DNA of 64,000 nt from Sphaerimonospora mesophila NBRC 14179 = JCM 3151 (GTDB lineage: Bacteria; Actinomycetota; Actinomycetes; Streptosporangiales; Streptosporangiaceae). Position 1 is the stretch's first letter, and every line of letters begins with the position of its first letter. Position numbers and translations under genes: made by a program. Of this stretch, positions 1-7,817 are shown in pieces. The DNA lies in NCBI GenBank assembly GCA_001552515.1, contig BCRI01000007.1:1-64000 (forward strand). The letters run 5' to 3'. Under the pieces are notes generated by a model that made no database searches, was not told the DNA's origin, and saw only the letters and a program-made list of their open reading frames with translations.

Positions 1-22
1 CTAGCCTCACCTCGCCCTTCAC

Positions 23-42
23 GAGGTCTTCCTGAAGACCTC
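23..42. repeat. Short perfect inverted repeat GAGGTCTTC-ct-GAAGACCTC
   Basis: Nine-base arms (23-31 and 34-42) are separated by two bases, and a third copy of the arm (GAGGTCTTCC) follows at 59-68. It could be a protein-binding site or the remnant of a terminator for a gene left of the window; nothing in the sequence decides between these. Confidence 0.5.
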
Positions 43-332
43 CGGGACGGCCCGCCTTGAGGTCTTCCGTACGGCCGCCGGCTTGCAGGCCCCTGCCGTG
101 GTGCTGACGCTCGAACGGGCCGTGAACCGGCCGGACAGCCGATTCCACGAGCACCCGCGCCGGTCGGCGAGCTGAGAGTACGGCACAGGCCGGGGCCGCA
201 CCGACGATCGCGTCAGTGGCGAGCAAGCATGGCCAGCCGCATGTGTCGTCAACTCCGTTGGAGCAGCAGGTCGGGAAGATTCTTCCCCGGTGACCGGCTG
301 AGCCGGACACTATGAAAGAGTCGGCGGCGGCT

Positions 333-351
333 GATCCGGTCATACCGGATC
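333..351. promoter_or_regulatory. Perfect palindrome GATCCGGT-cat-ACCGGATC, candidate operator
   Basis: Two 8-base arms around a 3-base spacer lie 90 bases before the ATG at 442, followed by an AT-rich stretch. The size and symmetry fit a dimeric repressor site. No regulator gene is adjacent, so the binding protein is unknown. Confidence 0.45.
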
Positions 352-441
352 TGACGGATATGTTTACGAGACGAGGCGATCGTAAATAATCTTGCCGCCG
401 GAGTTGTCGCGTTCAACCGACATCGTGGGAGCCCGGCCCAT

Positions 442-2619
442 ATGACCGATCTGACGCCTACGCCTCAGCCGTCACCCACCCCTCAGCCGGTGCCGACGTC
501 TCCGCCACCGTCATCCGGATCGATTCAGAACGGCCGGTCCACCCCAGACGACGTCCCTTCGCCGAGCCCTCAGCCCTCGGTCACTCCGCCGCCCTCACCC
601 CAGCCGTCGACGTCAGATTCGCGGCCTTCCCCGACGCCCTCCCCACTCCCCCAAGCCACCCCGACCGCCCCGGATCGAGGGGTGGGCGGCGGCTTCTCCG
701 GGATCGATCCCGCCGCGATGGACGACTTCGAGCGAGGCCTCGGCCAGGCGCAGGACGCACTCGGCCGCAACGAGCCACAGCTCCGCCGCATCCTGCAGCG
801 GCTCGACCTGGACACCTCACGCCTGGGCGCCCTGCGCGAGGTCCAGAGCTGGATCGGCACCATCCGCCCCGACCTGCGGCGCCGCAGCGAGACGATCCGC
901 TCCGAGCACACCGAGTGGGCGGCATCCTCCGGAGTGCCCAGCGGACTGACCGCCTTCGACGAGGAGCTGTACGGCAAGGCCGCCCACGATCCCGACGTCT
1001 ACGCGGCGGTCAGCAAGCTGACCGCCGCGGTCGAGAACGGCGACGTCGACGAGAAGACCGTGGCCGCGCTGGAGAAGCGGGCAGGGGACTCGACATTCGC
1101 CGTGGCGCTGATGAACGCGCTGGGCGCGGCGGGATTCCGCAATTTGATGACCAAGACGGTGAATCGTCATCAGGATGAGAACGTGGCACGGCTGCAGACC
1201 GCGCTCGGCAAGACCCTTGGCACGGCGAGCTCCAGGCTGAGCACGTCCTGGCGTGACGAGCTCACCGACGACCTCGGCCACTCCACCGTCGAGTGGCGCT
1301 CGGGCTATGGGCTGGCACTGGCGCTCAAGCACGGCACCTTCGACTCCGCCTTCCTGCTGGCGGTCGCCAAGAAGATCGACACATGGAAGTGGACGGCGTA
1401 CAACGGGCCGACCACCGGCATGCATCTCATGGAGGCGCTCAGCCGAAATCCCGCGGCGGCTCAGGACTTCTTCGCGGGCGATCCCAACATGATGAAGCGC
1501 TACCTGACCTGGCAGACCATGCCCGACGGCGGTGCGGCGCTGGGCACGGCGCTGGAGGCCGCCATGCTCACCTTCCGCGACCATGACGGCTCACCGCAGC
1601 AGCCATCCCGCGGCTACCTGTCCGCCAAACTGGCCTCGGAGTTCATCCACCTGGAGGCCCAACGCATCAGCGAGGGATCTCCTCCCGATTCACGCGTGCC
1701 GCCCACCACCACCGGCCACATCCTCGCCGGCTACATCGCCGACGTGAACCGCGCAGCTCAAAGCGGTCGAGACACAATGGCGCCAGGAGTCACAGGTGCC
1801 GATCACCCCGGGATTCCAGGTCAGGACGCCTGGGGAGCGCTCCTCAGCAAGGACGGTCTGCGCCAAGTGATGCGGGAGGCGTTCGCCGATGCCCACGCGT
1901 TTGCGCCCGTCTTGGCCGCCCAAACGACCTTCGCCGGGCAGCTTCTCGATTACGGGGCTGTGGAGATGGCTGCTGGACACGGCGACAACACCCTCCTGAC
2001 CAATGCCAAGGGCATCGGAGCCGGCTTCGGCTTGATCGCCGATGCGGCGGGACTAGCCAAGATCGAAGCAGGAAAGGAGCTCGATGAGGCGCAGCAACGG
2101 AACATGAAGATCTTGACCGCGACGCTGAACATGGGGCTCGCCTTCCCACAATCTGGGGCTTGGCCGATCACTGCAGGCGTTGTCGGCGCCTGGACCGGTC
2201 TGATCGAAGACATCGCCAAGGGCGATGCCGAGACCAAGGCCCGCATTGACGCCAACGCGGCCGCCGACCGGACCCGCAGCCTCTTACATGACCTCACAGC
2301 ACAGGCCATGCTCAAGCACGGCCTGTTCGGCTCGGCCGACCCGCCCGCCTCAACCCATCCCTGGGGGACCCTCGAAGGCCTGAAGAAGGGAGACGACCCC
2401 CGTAATAATCCCAACAACTTCCTCAAGAACGATGGCCGTACGCTGATGACCAAGGATGAGATGATCGACAACACCGCCGCCAACAGCGTTGACAAATACC
2501 GCAGGTTCGAGGCCTACGAACGGTGGCTCCATGAAGGACCATCCGGAACGCCGTGGCGGAGCCTAGAAGACCGCCTGGACACGGGATTCAACAACGGCTT
2601 CACCCAGTACGGATCATGA
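442..2619 (+). CDS. Large proline-rich hypothetical protein, possibly secreted-effector or WXG-associated
   Basis: A 725-residue protein of unknown function. Residues 1-80 are low-complexity Pro/Ser/Thr. The rest is a mostly helical soluble region with repeated Ala- and Asp-rich segments and a short Gly/Ala hydrophobic patch near residues 525-545. There is no signal peptide and no recognisable catalytic motif. Segments such as the one around NPAAAQDFF (about residue 335) recall actinobacterial DUF6571-type proteins, but that is from memory and untested. It is followed at once by a lipoprotein gene (4-base overlap) and a small WXG100-like gene, so the three are probably one operon. The last feature suggests export by a type VII (ESX-like) route, which is inference. 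Confidence 0.75.
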   Translation: MTDLTPTPQPSPTPQPVPTSPPPSSGSIQNGRSTPDDVPSPSPQPSVTPPPSPQPSTSDSRPSPTPSPLPQATPTAPDRGVGGGFSGIDPAAMDDFERGLGQAQDALGRNEPQLRRILQRLDLDTSRLGALREVQSWIGTIRPDLRRRSETIRSEHTEWAASSGVPSGLTAFDEELYGKAAHDPDVYAAVSKLTAAVENGDVDEKTVAALEKRAGDSTFAVALMNALGAAGFRNLMTKTVNRHQDENVARLQTALGKTLGTASSRLSTSWRDELTDDLGHSTVEWRSGYGLALALKHGTFDSAFLLAVAKKIDTWKWTAYNGPTTGMHLMEALSRNPAAAQDFFAGDPNMMKRYLTWQTMPDGGAALGTALEAAMLTFRDHDGSPQQPSRGYLSAKLASEFIHLEAQRISEGSPPDSRVPPTTTGHILAGYIADVNRAAQSGRDTMAPGVTGADHPGIPGQDAWGALLSKDGLRQVMREAFADAHAFAPVLAAQTTFAGQLLDYGAVEMAAGHGDNTLLTNAKGIGAGFGLIADAAGLAKIEAGKELDEAQQRNMKILTATLNMGLAFPQSGAWPITAGVVGAWTGLIEDIAKGDAETKARIDANAAADRTRSLLHDLTAQAMLKHGLFGSADPPASTHPWGTLEGLKKGDDPRNNPNNFLKNDGRTLMTKDEMIDNTAANSVDKYRRFEAYERWLHEGPSGTPWRSLEDRLDTGFNNGFTQYGS

Positions 2620-3203
2620 TGAGAACACGATTCGCCGTACTAGGAATCGCCTCCGTTTTAGCCTTGTCCTCTGCCTGTCAGGGCGAGAGCACGTGGGTCG
2701 ACCGCACACCGCTGCCGACGGTGGCCGCATCACCCTACCTCTGCAAATTCATCCCTATGAAGGCTGTCGAACTAATGACCGGGGTACGAGACCCGCTGGT
2801 GCGCGGCTACTTCGATCTCACATCTGCCGGAGGTTTGGGCGACGGAGACTGCGCGGTCTACCGGCGTGACGGCGATCGGCTGAAGGTGCTGCAAATCGGC
2901 CTGACCCCGCTGGGATATTCAGGTGGAGTTGAGGAACAGCTCCAACTCGGGGCTCTTCCGCTGCCCGAGATCGTTCCCGGGGCCGTCGGATACTACTTCA
3001 AAGACCCGGACAGCAAGAACAACGCCGCTTATGCATTGCTCGTTCGGGGCAAGGTGGAGCTCGGCATCGATCTGGTGATCGGCGTCGAGGGGCGGGACAA
3101 CGCGGCCGATGTGGCGGCGTTGATGAAGCTGATCGCGCCGAGGCTGATCACCGATGCAAGCGCTCCCGAAGCGACCGCGTCCCCCTCTCCTGAGAAGGAC
3201 TGA
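2616..3203 (+). CDS. Predicted lipoprotein, hypothetical
   Basis: A 195-residue protein that starts MMRTRFAVLG and has a lipobox LSSAC, with the lipidated Cys at residue 21, so it should be anchored to the outer face of the membrane. The mature part has no family I recognise. I chose the ATG at 2616 because it overlaps the TGA of the preceding gene in an ATGA junction, giving translational coupling, and because it places the signal peptide at the very N terminus; an upstream start at 2553 would add 21 non-hydrophobic residues. It likely works with the two flanking genes. Confidence 0.8.
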   Translation: MMRTRFAVLGIASVLALSSACQGESTWVDRTPLPTVAASPYLCKFIPMKAVELMTGVRDPLVRGYFDLTSAGGLGDGDCAVYRRDGDRLKVLQIGLTPLGYSGGVEEQLQLGALPLPEIVPGAVGYYFKDPDSKNNAAYALLVRGKVELGIDLVIGVEGRDNAADVAALMKLIAPRLITDASAPEATASPSPEKD

Positions 3204-3211
3204 TTCACAGC

Positions 3212-3514
3212 ATGGCCATGTTGGTGCCCAATCCGCTTCATCAGGCGCTGGGAGACGCCCTGCGTACGGCTGAGCCGCTGTTGCAGGAGATGACGAACGG
3301 CATCGACACACCGTTCCGGACCTTCCACTCGGGCGGTGTGTGGACGGGGCCGGCCGCGCAGCGCTTCGACGCGGAGCTAGCCCACCATCGTGCCCGGGTC
3401 CGCGGCTGCGCCGACGCCATTGTGGCCGACCTACGCCAGGCGCTGGCCGGCACACCGCCCGAGGTGACGGATGAGCAGGCGAGGACGATCAGGGCCAGGT
3501 ACGGCCTGGCCTGA
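3212..3514 (+). CDS. WXG100-like small protein (ESX substrate-like)
   Basis: A 100-residue all-helical protein starting MAMLVPNPLH. The mid-sequence GGVWTGPAA contains a W-x-G turn at residues 44-46, flanked by two predicted amphipathic helices. This is the hairpin plan of WXG100 proteins, which are exported as dimers by type VII secretion systems. The length matches the family. The gene begins 8 bases after the lipoprotein gene. No secretion ATPase or other ESX component is in the window. Assignment rests on the single motif, the length and the fold plan. Confidence 0.6.
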   Translation: MAMLVPNPLHQALGDALRTAEPLLQEMTNGIDTPFRTFHSGGVWTGPAAQRFDAELAHHRARVRGCADAIVADLRQALAGTPPEVTDEQARTIRARYGLA

Positions 3515-3883
3515 CCGGCGGCGATCCACGAGTCCGGCCGTGCGGGGCCACAGGTTGCCGGCCCGCTCCAGGACGCCGTCCAGCCGCGCCGCCATATCCG
3601 CATGGGACGAGCCGGTCCGCACTCCCCTCAATGGCCGAGCGCTCGCTTCCGACCGGGTTCTCCACCAATTCGGGGACCGTGCCCTCGTAGCCTTCGTCCC
3701 ATCCGTTGATCGTCCAGAACAGGAGGGGCCGACTCCGCGGCGAGCAGGAAGACCGCCGTCACCGCCGCGATGGCGGCAGCCGTACGAGCGAGGAGGCCGC
3801 GCCGCACGAACTCACGCCGCGGGGCGCGTACGGCCAGCAGCACCAACAGCGGAGGCAGCAGGGAGTTGCCCCGGGCTGGACGG
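3515..3883 (-). pseudogene. Possible decayed membrane-protein gene (frameshifted remnant)
   Basis: No intact gene fits this 369-base gap. On the minus strand one frame reads a hydrophobic, membrane-like stretch (roughly 3740-3860, with AAAIAAVTAVFLLAA), and a second frame continues with a protein-like segment, WTINGWDEGYEGTVPELVEN, at about 3640-3720. This is what a gene broken by frameshifts would look like. No family can be named. Ordinary high-GC background open frames are the alternative. Confidence 0.3.
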
Positions 3884-5056
3884 TCAGGCAGGCGAGCCGC
3901 CGGGACCGGCCGGACGAGGCCTGCTGAGAACACGCTTCAGACTCTCGGCCGCGGCCAGGGCGGGCCACAGACGGGTGGCCAGGTTCCGCATCTGGATGCC
4001 GCGACGCGTGGCCGGGACCAGGAGCGCCGAGGCCTGACCGATGTTCCGCTGTTTCGGATCCACCAGACGCCGGTGTGCGGCCTCGTATCGGCGGAAGGCC
4101 GCCCGGGGGTCACCGGGACTCGCGGCGAGTTCCCCGGCGAGGGTGAACGCCCCCACCATGGCGAGGGTGGAGCCGTCGCCGAACAGCGACACACAGGAGG
4201 CGGCGTCGCCGAGAAGTGCGATCCGGCCCTTCCACCAACGGGGCAGGCGCACCTGGCTCACCGAGTCGAAGTAGAGGTCCTCGGCGACGCGCACCCGCTC
4301 GAGCAGTTCGGGCGCCCGCCAGGCCACATTCGCGAACGCGCGGGTCAGCATGCGCCTGTGCTGCTCGGTGTCGCGGTGGTCGAAGCCGGGCTCGGCCGGG
4401 CTCCGGTAGAGGAAGAACGCACCGCCGGTGGTGGTGCTGACGGCCACCGCCCTGCCCGGCGTGTTGTGCATGAGGATGTCCCGTCCCGATCCCGCACCGT
4501 CGCCGAGCGGCGTCGTCGCGACGTAGAGGCCCATGTGACGGACGAACTCGTTCTCGGGGCCGAACGCCAGCCGGCGCGTCATCGAGTGCAGGCCGTCGGC
4601 CCCGATCACGAGGTCGAATCGGCGGGGCGCGCCGTGGTCGAAGGTGACATCGACCCCGTGCTCATCCTGGTCGAGGGTGGCGATGGAGTCGTCGAAGACG
4701 AATTCGGCGTGGTCGCGGCTCGCCTCGTACAGGATCGACGCGAGGTCGCCGCGTGGTAACTCGACCTCGTCCGGCCGTTGAAAAGCGCGCATGTCGACCC
4801 GGCCGACGCGCCTGCCCGCCGCGTCGACGAAGCTGACTCCCGTCGTGCCGGTGGCGGCCGCGCGCAGCCGGGGCAGGACGCCCATCCGTTTCGCGACGTC
4901 CACGGCGCGTCCTCTGACGTCCACCGGGTTCCCGCTGGAGCGCAGCGTTCCCGCGCGTTCGACGACGGTGACGTTGAAGCCGTGCCGGGCCAGCCAGTAG
5001 GCCAGGACCGGCCCGGCGACGCCCGCTCCGGAGACCAGCACCGTTCGCTCACTCAT
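3884..5056 (-). CDS. FAD-dependent monooxygenase (PHBH/TetX-like)
   Basis: A 390-residue group A flavoprotein monooxygenase, which would use NAD(P)H and O2 to hydroxylate an aromatic or similar small molecule in the cytoplasm. The dinucleotide motif GAGVAG is at residues 10-15, the family DG motif (IGADGLHS) at about 151-158, and the GDAAS flavin-contact motif at 283-287. The overall length is normal. Its divergent neighbour is a TetR-type regulator and the intergenic space carries a 16-base-arm inverted repeat, so expression is probably repressed until a ligand appears. The substrate is unknown; such pairs often serve in detoxification, drug inactivation or tailoring reactions. Confidence 0.88.
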   Translation of the reverse strand: MSERTVLVSGAGVAGPVLAYWLARHGFNVTVVERAGTLRSSGNPVDVRGRAVDVAKRMGVLPRLRAAATGTTGVSFVDAAGRRVGRVDMRAFQRPDEVELPRGDLASILYEASRDHAEFVFDDSIATLDQDEHGVDVTFDHGAPRRFDLVIGADGLHSMTRRLAFGPENEFVRHMGLYVATTPLGDGAGSGRDILMHNTPGRAVAVSTTTGGAFFLYRSPAEPGFDHRDTEQHRRMLTRAFANVAWRAPELLERVRVAEDLYFDSVSQVRLPRWWKGRIALLGDAASCVSLFGDGSTLAMVGAFTLAGELAASPGDPRAAFRRYEAAHRRLVDPKQRNIGQASALLVPATRRGIQMRNLATRLWPALAAAESLKRVLSRPRPAGPGGSPA

Positions 5057-5072
5057 GACAACCTCGCTAACC

Positions 5073-5125
5073 GGACGTTTTTCCTCCGCCTATGCCACGG
5101 TATCCTAACCGGAGGGAAAACGTCC
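5073..5125. promoter_or_regulatory. Long inverted repeat between monooxygenase and tetR: candidate TetR operator
   Basis: Arms at 5073-5088 (GGACGTTTTTCCTCCG) and 5110-5125 (CGGAGGGAAAACGTCC) are complementary with one mismatch across a 21-base spacer. The left arm begins 17 bases before the start codon of the divergent monooxygenase and the right arm ends 23 bases before the regulator start. The position fits repression of both genes by the adjacent TetR protein. Confidence 0.7.
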
Positions 5126-5148
5126 ATTTCTCAATCGAGGCGGGTGGC

Positions 5149-5814
5149 GTGGAGAAGGCGAAGCGGCAGGGGACGACGAGGTTGCGCGCCGACGCCCGCC
5201 GCAATCGGGACCTGATCGTCGCTGCCGCCCGACGGCTGCTGGTGGAGCAGGGCGTCGACGTGCCGCTGGAGGAGGTGGCACGGCGGGCGGGGGTCGGCAT
5301 CGGCACGCTCTACCGCCGTTTCCCCGACCGAGACGCACTGCTGCGGGCCGTCGGGGAGGACACCCTGCGCCGGCTGGTGGATCTGGCGGAGACCGCCTGG
5401 CGCGAGGAACCGGACGCCTGGCACGCACTGTGCCGCTTCCTTCGCGGCTGCGCGGAACTGCACATGGGCGTGCTGTCGGCGAAGCTGGAGCCGCACCTGC
5501 ACCAGCGCTTGCGCGCCGGCCACGACCTGCACGAGATGCGGCAGCAGGTGACCGACGCCGTCCTTCGGATGACCGAGCGGGCACAGGCGGACGGCGCGCT
5601 GCGCCGCGACATCGGCCCCGGCGACATCGCTCTGCTGATGACCACGCACGTCTACTCGCCGCCGGGCACGCCCGGCGAACCGGCCATGGCCCGGGTGATG
5701 GAGATCATGCTGGCCGGCCTGCGCACCGGTTCCGGACCCGCGCTTCCGGGAACTCCGCGAACCGACGACGACCTGCGCCGATACATCGCCGTGGAGCAGC
5801 CGCCGACCGATTGA
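5149..5814 (+). CDS. TetR family transcriptional regulator
   Basis: A 221-residue TetR-type repressor. The N-terminal helix-turn-helix reads VPLEEVARRAGVGIGTLYRR (about residues 27-46) and is followed by an all-helical ligand-binding domain. I chose the GTG at 5149 (MEKAKRQGTT) because an upstream ATG at 5092 would put the start inside the inverted repeat that is the likely operator and would add an uncharacteristic tail. It is divergent from the FAD monooxygenase and is probably its ligand-responsive repressor and autoregulator. The ligand is unknown. Confidence 0.88.
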   Translation: MEKAKRQGTTRLRADARRNRDLIVAAARRLLVEQGVDVPLEEVARRAGVGIGTLYRRFPDRDALLRAVGEDTLRRLVDLAETAWREEPDAWHALCRFLRGCAELHMGVLSAKLEPHLHQRLRAGHDLHEMRQQVTDAVLRMTERAQADGALRRDIGPGDIALLMTTHVYSPPGTPGEPAMARVMEIMLAGLRTGSGPALPGTPRTDDDLRRYIAVEQPPTD

Positions 5815-5909
5815 CCCCGCCGCCGCCCGATACATTGAACCCGGCCATCGAGGTCGACACCATGGCGCACTCGGAAAGCGGTGACCGGACCGCCGCGGAG
5901 GAGGTTCAG

Positions 5910-6581
5910 ATGATCGAGACGACGGTGACCGAGGTGATGGCCGAGCTGGCCGCGCTCGAGGACCCGAAGATCCGCGAGGTGAACAGGAGACACGGCGACG
6001 ACCACGGCGTGAACCTCACCAGGTTGCGCGCGCTCGCGAAGCGGCTGAAGACGCAGCAGGACCTCGCGCGCCGGCTCTGGGAGACGGGTGACCCGGCGGC
6101 GAGGCTGCTGGCGATCCTGATCTGCCGCCCGAAGGCGTTCGAGCGCGACGAGCTGGACGTCATGTTGCGTTCGGCGGGCACCCCCAAGGTGCACGACTGG
6201 CTCGTGAACTACGTGGTGAAGAAGAGCCCGCACTCCGAAGAGCTGCGCCTGGCCTGGTACGCCGATCCGGATCCGGTGGTCGCGAGCGCCGGCTGGGCGC
6301 TGACCACAGAACGCGTGGCCAAGAAGCCCGAGGGACTCGACCTCGCGGGACTGCTCGACGTCATCGAGGCGGAGATGAAAGACGCCCCCGATCGCCTGCA
6401 GTGGGCGATGAACCACTGCCTGGCTCAGATCGGCATCGAGCACGCCGAGCACCGCGCCCGCGCCATCGACATCGGTGAGCGCCTGGAGGTGCTCAAGGAC
6501 TACCCGACTCCGCCGAACTGCACATCTCCGTTCGCGCCCATCTGGATCACGGAGATGGTGCGTCGGCAGCACGACAAGTAG
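5910..6581 (+). CDS. DNA alkylation repair protein (AlkD-like HEAT-repeat glycosylase family)
   Basis: A 223-residue protein of the AlkD-like family, whose studied members remove alkylated bases such as 3-methyl- or 7-methylpurines by trapping flipped-out nucleotides on a HEAT-like helical scaffold. The N terminus (EVMAELAALEDPKIREVNRR) and the helical repeats around LARRLWETGDPAARLLAILI match the family pattern. I chose ATG 5910 because a strong Shine-Dalgarno, GGAGGAGG, ends 5 bases before it; ATG 5862 in the same frame has no such site. It is on the same strand as tetR, 95 bases after it. Confidence 0.75.
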   Translation: MIETTVTEVMAELAALEDPKIREVNRRHGDDHGVNLTRLRALAKRLKTQQDLARRLWETGDPAARLLAILICRPKAFERDELDVMLRSAGTPKVHDWLVNYVVKKSPHSEELRLAWYADPDPVVASAGWALTTERVAKKPEGLDLAGLLDVIEAEMKDAPDRLQWAMNHCLAQIGIEHAEHRARAIDIGERLEVLKDYPTPPNCTSPFAPIWITEMVRRQHDK

Positions 6582-6589
6582 GGGAAAAG

Positions 6590-6706
6590 GTTCTCACCTC
6601 CTGAGACGCTCAGACGAGAATTCGATATCCAATAGAAATAACCATGCTCTTATGAAAGTTTTTATTTCATGATATAATACCGCAATCGTGTATTAGTTTC
6701 CTCATT
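6590..6706 (+). promoter_or_regulatory. AT-rich promoter region with TATAAT and a small hairpin
   Basis: This stretch is markedly AT-richer than everything around it. It has a short inverted repeat (ATGAAA, 7-base loop, TTTCAT, at about 6652-6670) and a perfect TATAAT at 6673-6678, about 30 bases before the GTG of the methyltransferase. No good -35 is visible; TTATGA at 6650-6655 is the best candidate at 17-base spacing. The composition break could mark a recent junction. Confidence 0.45.
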
Positions 6707-7723
6707 GTGAATAGCAATGGAGGACCGAGCCAGACCGCGCTCACGGCCGCGGCGGCACGCGCAGCACACCTGATCGTCGACAGCGAACCTCTGATCTTCC
6801 GCGACACCTTGGCGTACGCCCTGCTCGGAGAGCGGGCCGAGGAACTCGTCGGCTTCCACCGGACCTATGGGGACCACCTCGTCCTCGCCCAGGCGCGCAC
6901 CACGGTGGTCACCCGCGGTCACTACACAGAGGCCCACCTCGACGAAGCGATCCACGCCGGCGTCCGGCAATACGTGATCCTCGGCGCCGGGCTGGACTCC
7001 TTCGCCTACCGGACCCACCAAGCCGCCCGGCCCGCCGAAACCCCCCAGACCACCCAGACCGCCCGGAGCATCCAGACCACCCAGACCGCCCGGACCACCC
7101 AGACCGCCCGGAGCATCCAGACCACCCAGACCACCCAGACCATGCGGCCCGGTGCGGCACCGCCGGCCGACGGGGTCAGGGTCTTCGAGGTCGACCACCC
7201 GGCGACGCAGCGGTGGAAACGCCGGGCCCTCGCCGATGCGGGGATCGAGGCGCCGCCCGCCCTCACCTTCGTCCCCTCCGATCTGGAGGCCGGACCACCA
7301 CTGGAGCACCTGGCCGGGCACGGCCTCGACCTCGTACGGCCCGCGCTGGTCGGCTGGCTCGGCGTGACCATGTACCTGACCCGCGACGCCGTCGGACGGA
7401 CCCTTTCGATGCTGGCCGGCCTGGCGCCCGGCAGTGAGATCATCGTCGAGCACATGCTCCCCGAGGGACTGCGGGACGACCACGGGCAGGCCTACGCCGA
7501 TCAGGTCATGCCCTTCGCCGCCGAGCACGGCGAACCATGGCGGACCCTGCTGTCGCCCGATGAGATGTCGGCCATGCTGCGGGAGCGCGGCTTCGAGGTG
7601 ATCGAGCACGTCCGGCAGCGTGAGATGGTCCCATCGGCCATGTGGGACCGTACCGACGCGCTGCACGCCGCCGACCTCGCGGTCCTCACCCGCGCCCGTC
7701 TCGTGCAGCAGATCGTTTCGTGA
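6707..7723 (+). CDS. Class I SAM-dependent methyltransferase (leucine carboxymethyl/PPM-like family) with internal repeat insert
   Basis: A 338-residue O-methyltransferase-type protein of the family that includes polyketide-associated PPM and LCM enzymes. Motif I (VILGAGLDSFAYR) is at about residues 90-102, followed by the acidic-loop motif VFEVDHP at about 159-165. Between them lies an approximately 33-residue Thr/Gln-rich stretch encoded by eleven 9-base repeats (7044-7142). In relatives this beta1-beta2 loop is only about 15 residues. The start is GTG 6707. The substrate is unknown. The AT-rich upstream region and the repeat suggest an unusual history for this gene. Confidence 0.82.
   Translation: MNSNGGPSQTALTAAAARAAHLIVDSEPLIFRDTLAYALLGERAEELVGFHRTYGDHLVLAQARTTVVTRGHYTEAHLDEAIHAGVRQYVILGAGLDSFAYRTHQAARPAETPQTTQTARSIQTTQTARTTQTARSIQTTQTTQTMRPGAAPPADGVRVFEVDHPATQRWKRRALADAGIEAPPALTFVPSDLEAGPPLEHLAGHGLDLVRPALVGWLGVTMYLTRDAVGRTLSMLAGLAPGSEIIVEHMLPEGLRDDHGQAYADQVMPFAAEHGEPWRTLLSPDEMSAMLRERGFEVIEHVRQREMVPSAMWDRTDALHAADLAVLTRARLVQQIVS
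7044..7142 (+). repeat. In-frame minisatellite: eleven 9-base units inside the methyltransferase gene
   Basis: Eleven consecutive units vary around CCCAGACCA/G, with interspersed variants CCCGGAGCA, CCCGGACCA and TCCAGACCA, and keep the reading frame. They encode alternating QT, TT, AR and SI peptides. A higher-order 27-base pattern (CAGACCG-CCCGGAGCA-TCCAGACCA) occurs twice. Such arrays change length by slippage. Confidence 0.9.
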
Positions 7724-7817
7724 AACAGGCCGTTCCCGCGGCCCCGCCACGGTGATCCCAGCGGAATCGGGGGGCGGATTCGCTGCTAGCGTTCCGGGGG
7801 TGACGGGAGGAAGCGGC

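Larger units (their letters stand above)
1..441. other. Upstream non-coding region of the first gene
   Basis: I see no convincing gene here; the open frames on either strand have no recognisable protein character. The stretch holds three copies of GAGGTCTTC (two direct, one inverted) near its start and a perfect palindrome at 333-351. From about 351 to 400 it turns AT-richer, as expected of a promoter for the gene at 442. The window edge may cut off a neighbouring feature. Confidence 0.5.

Noticed and set aside
1-252. Small minus-strand open frame of 77 codons at the window start
   Set aside because: There is no domain, no clear ribosome site, and Arg/Ser-rich composition typical of spurious frames in high-GC DNA.
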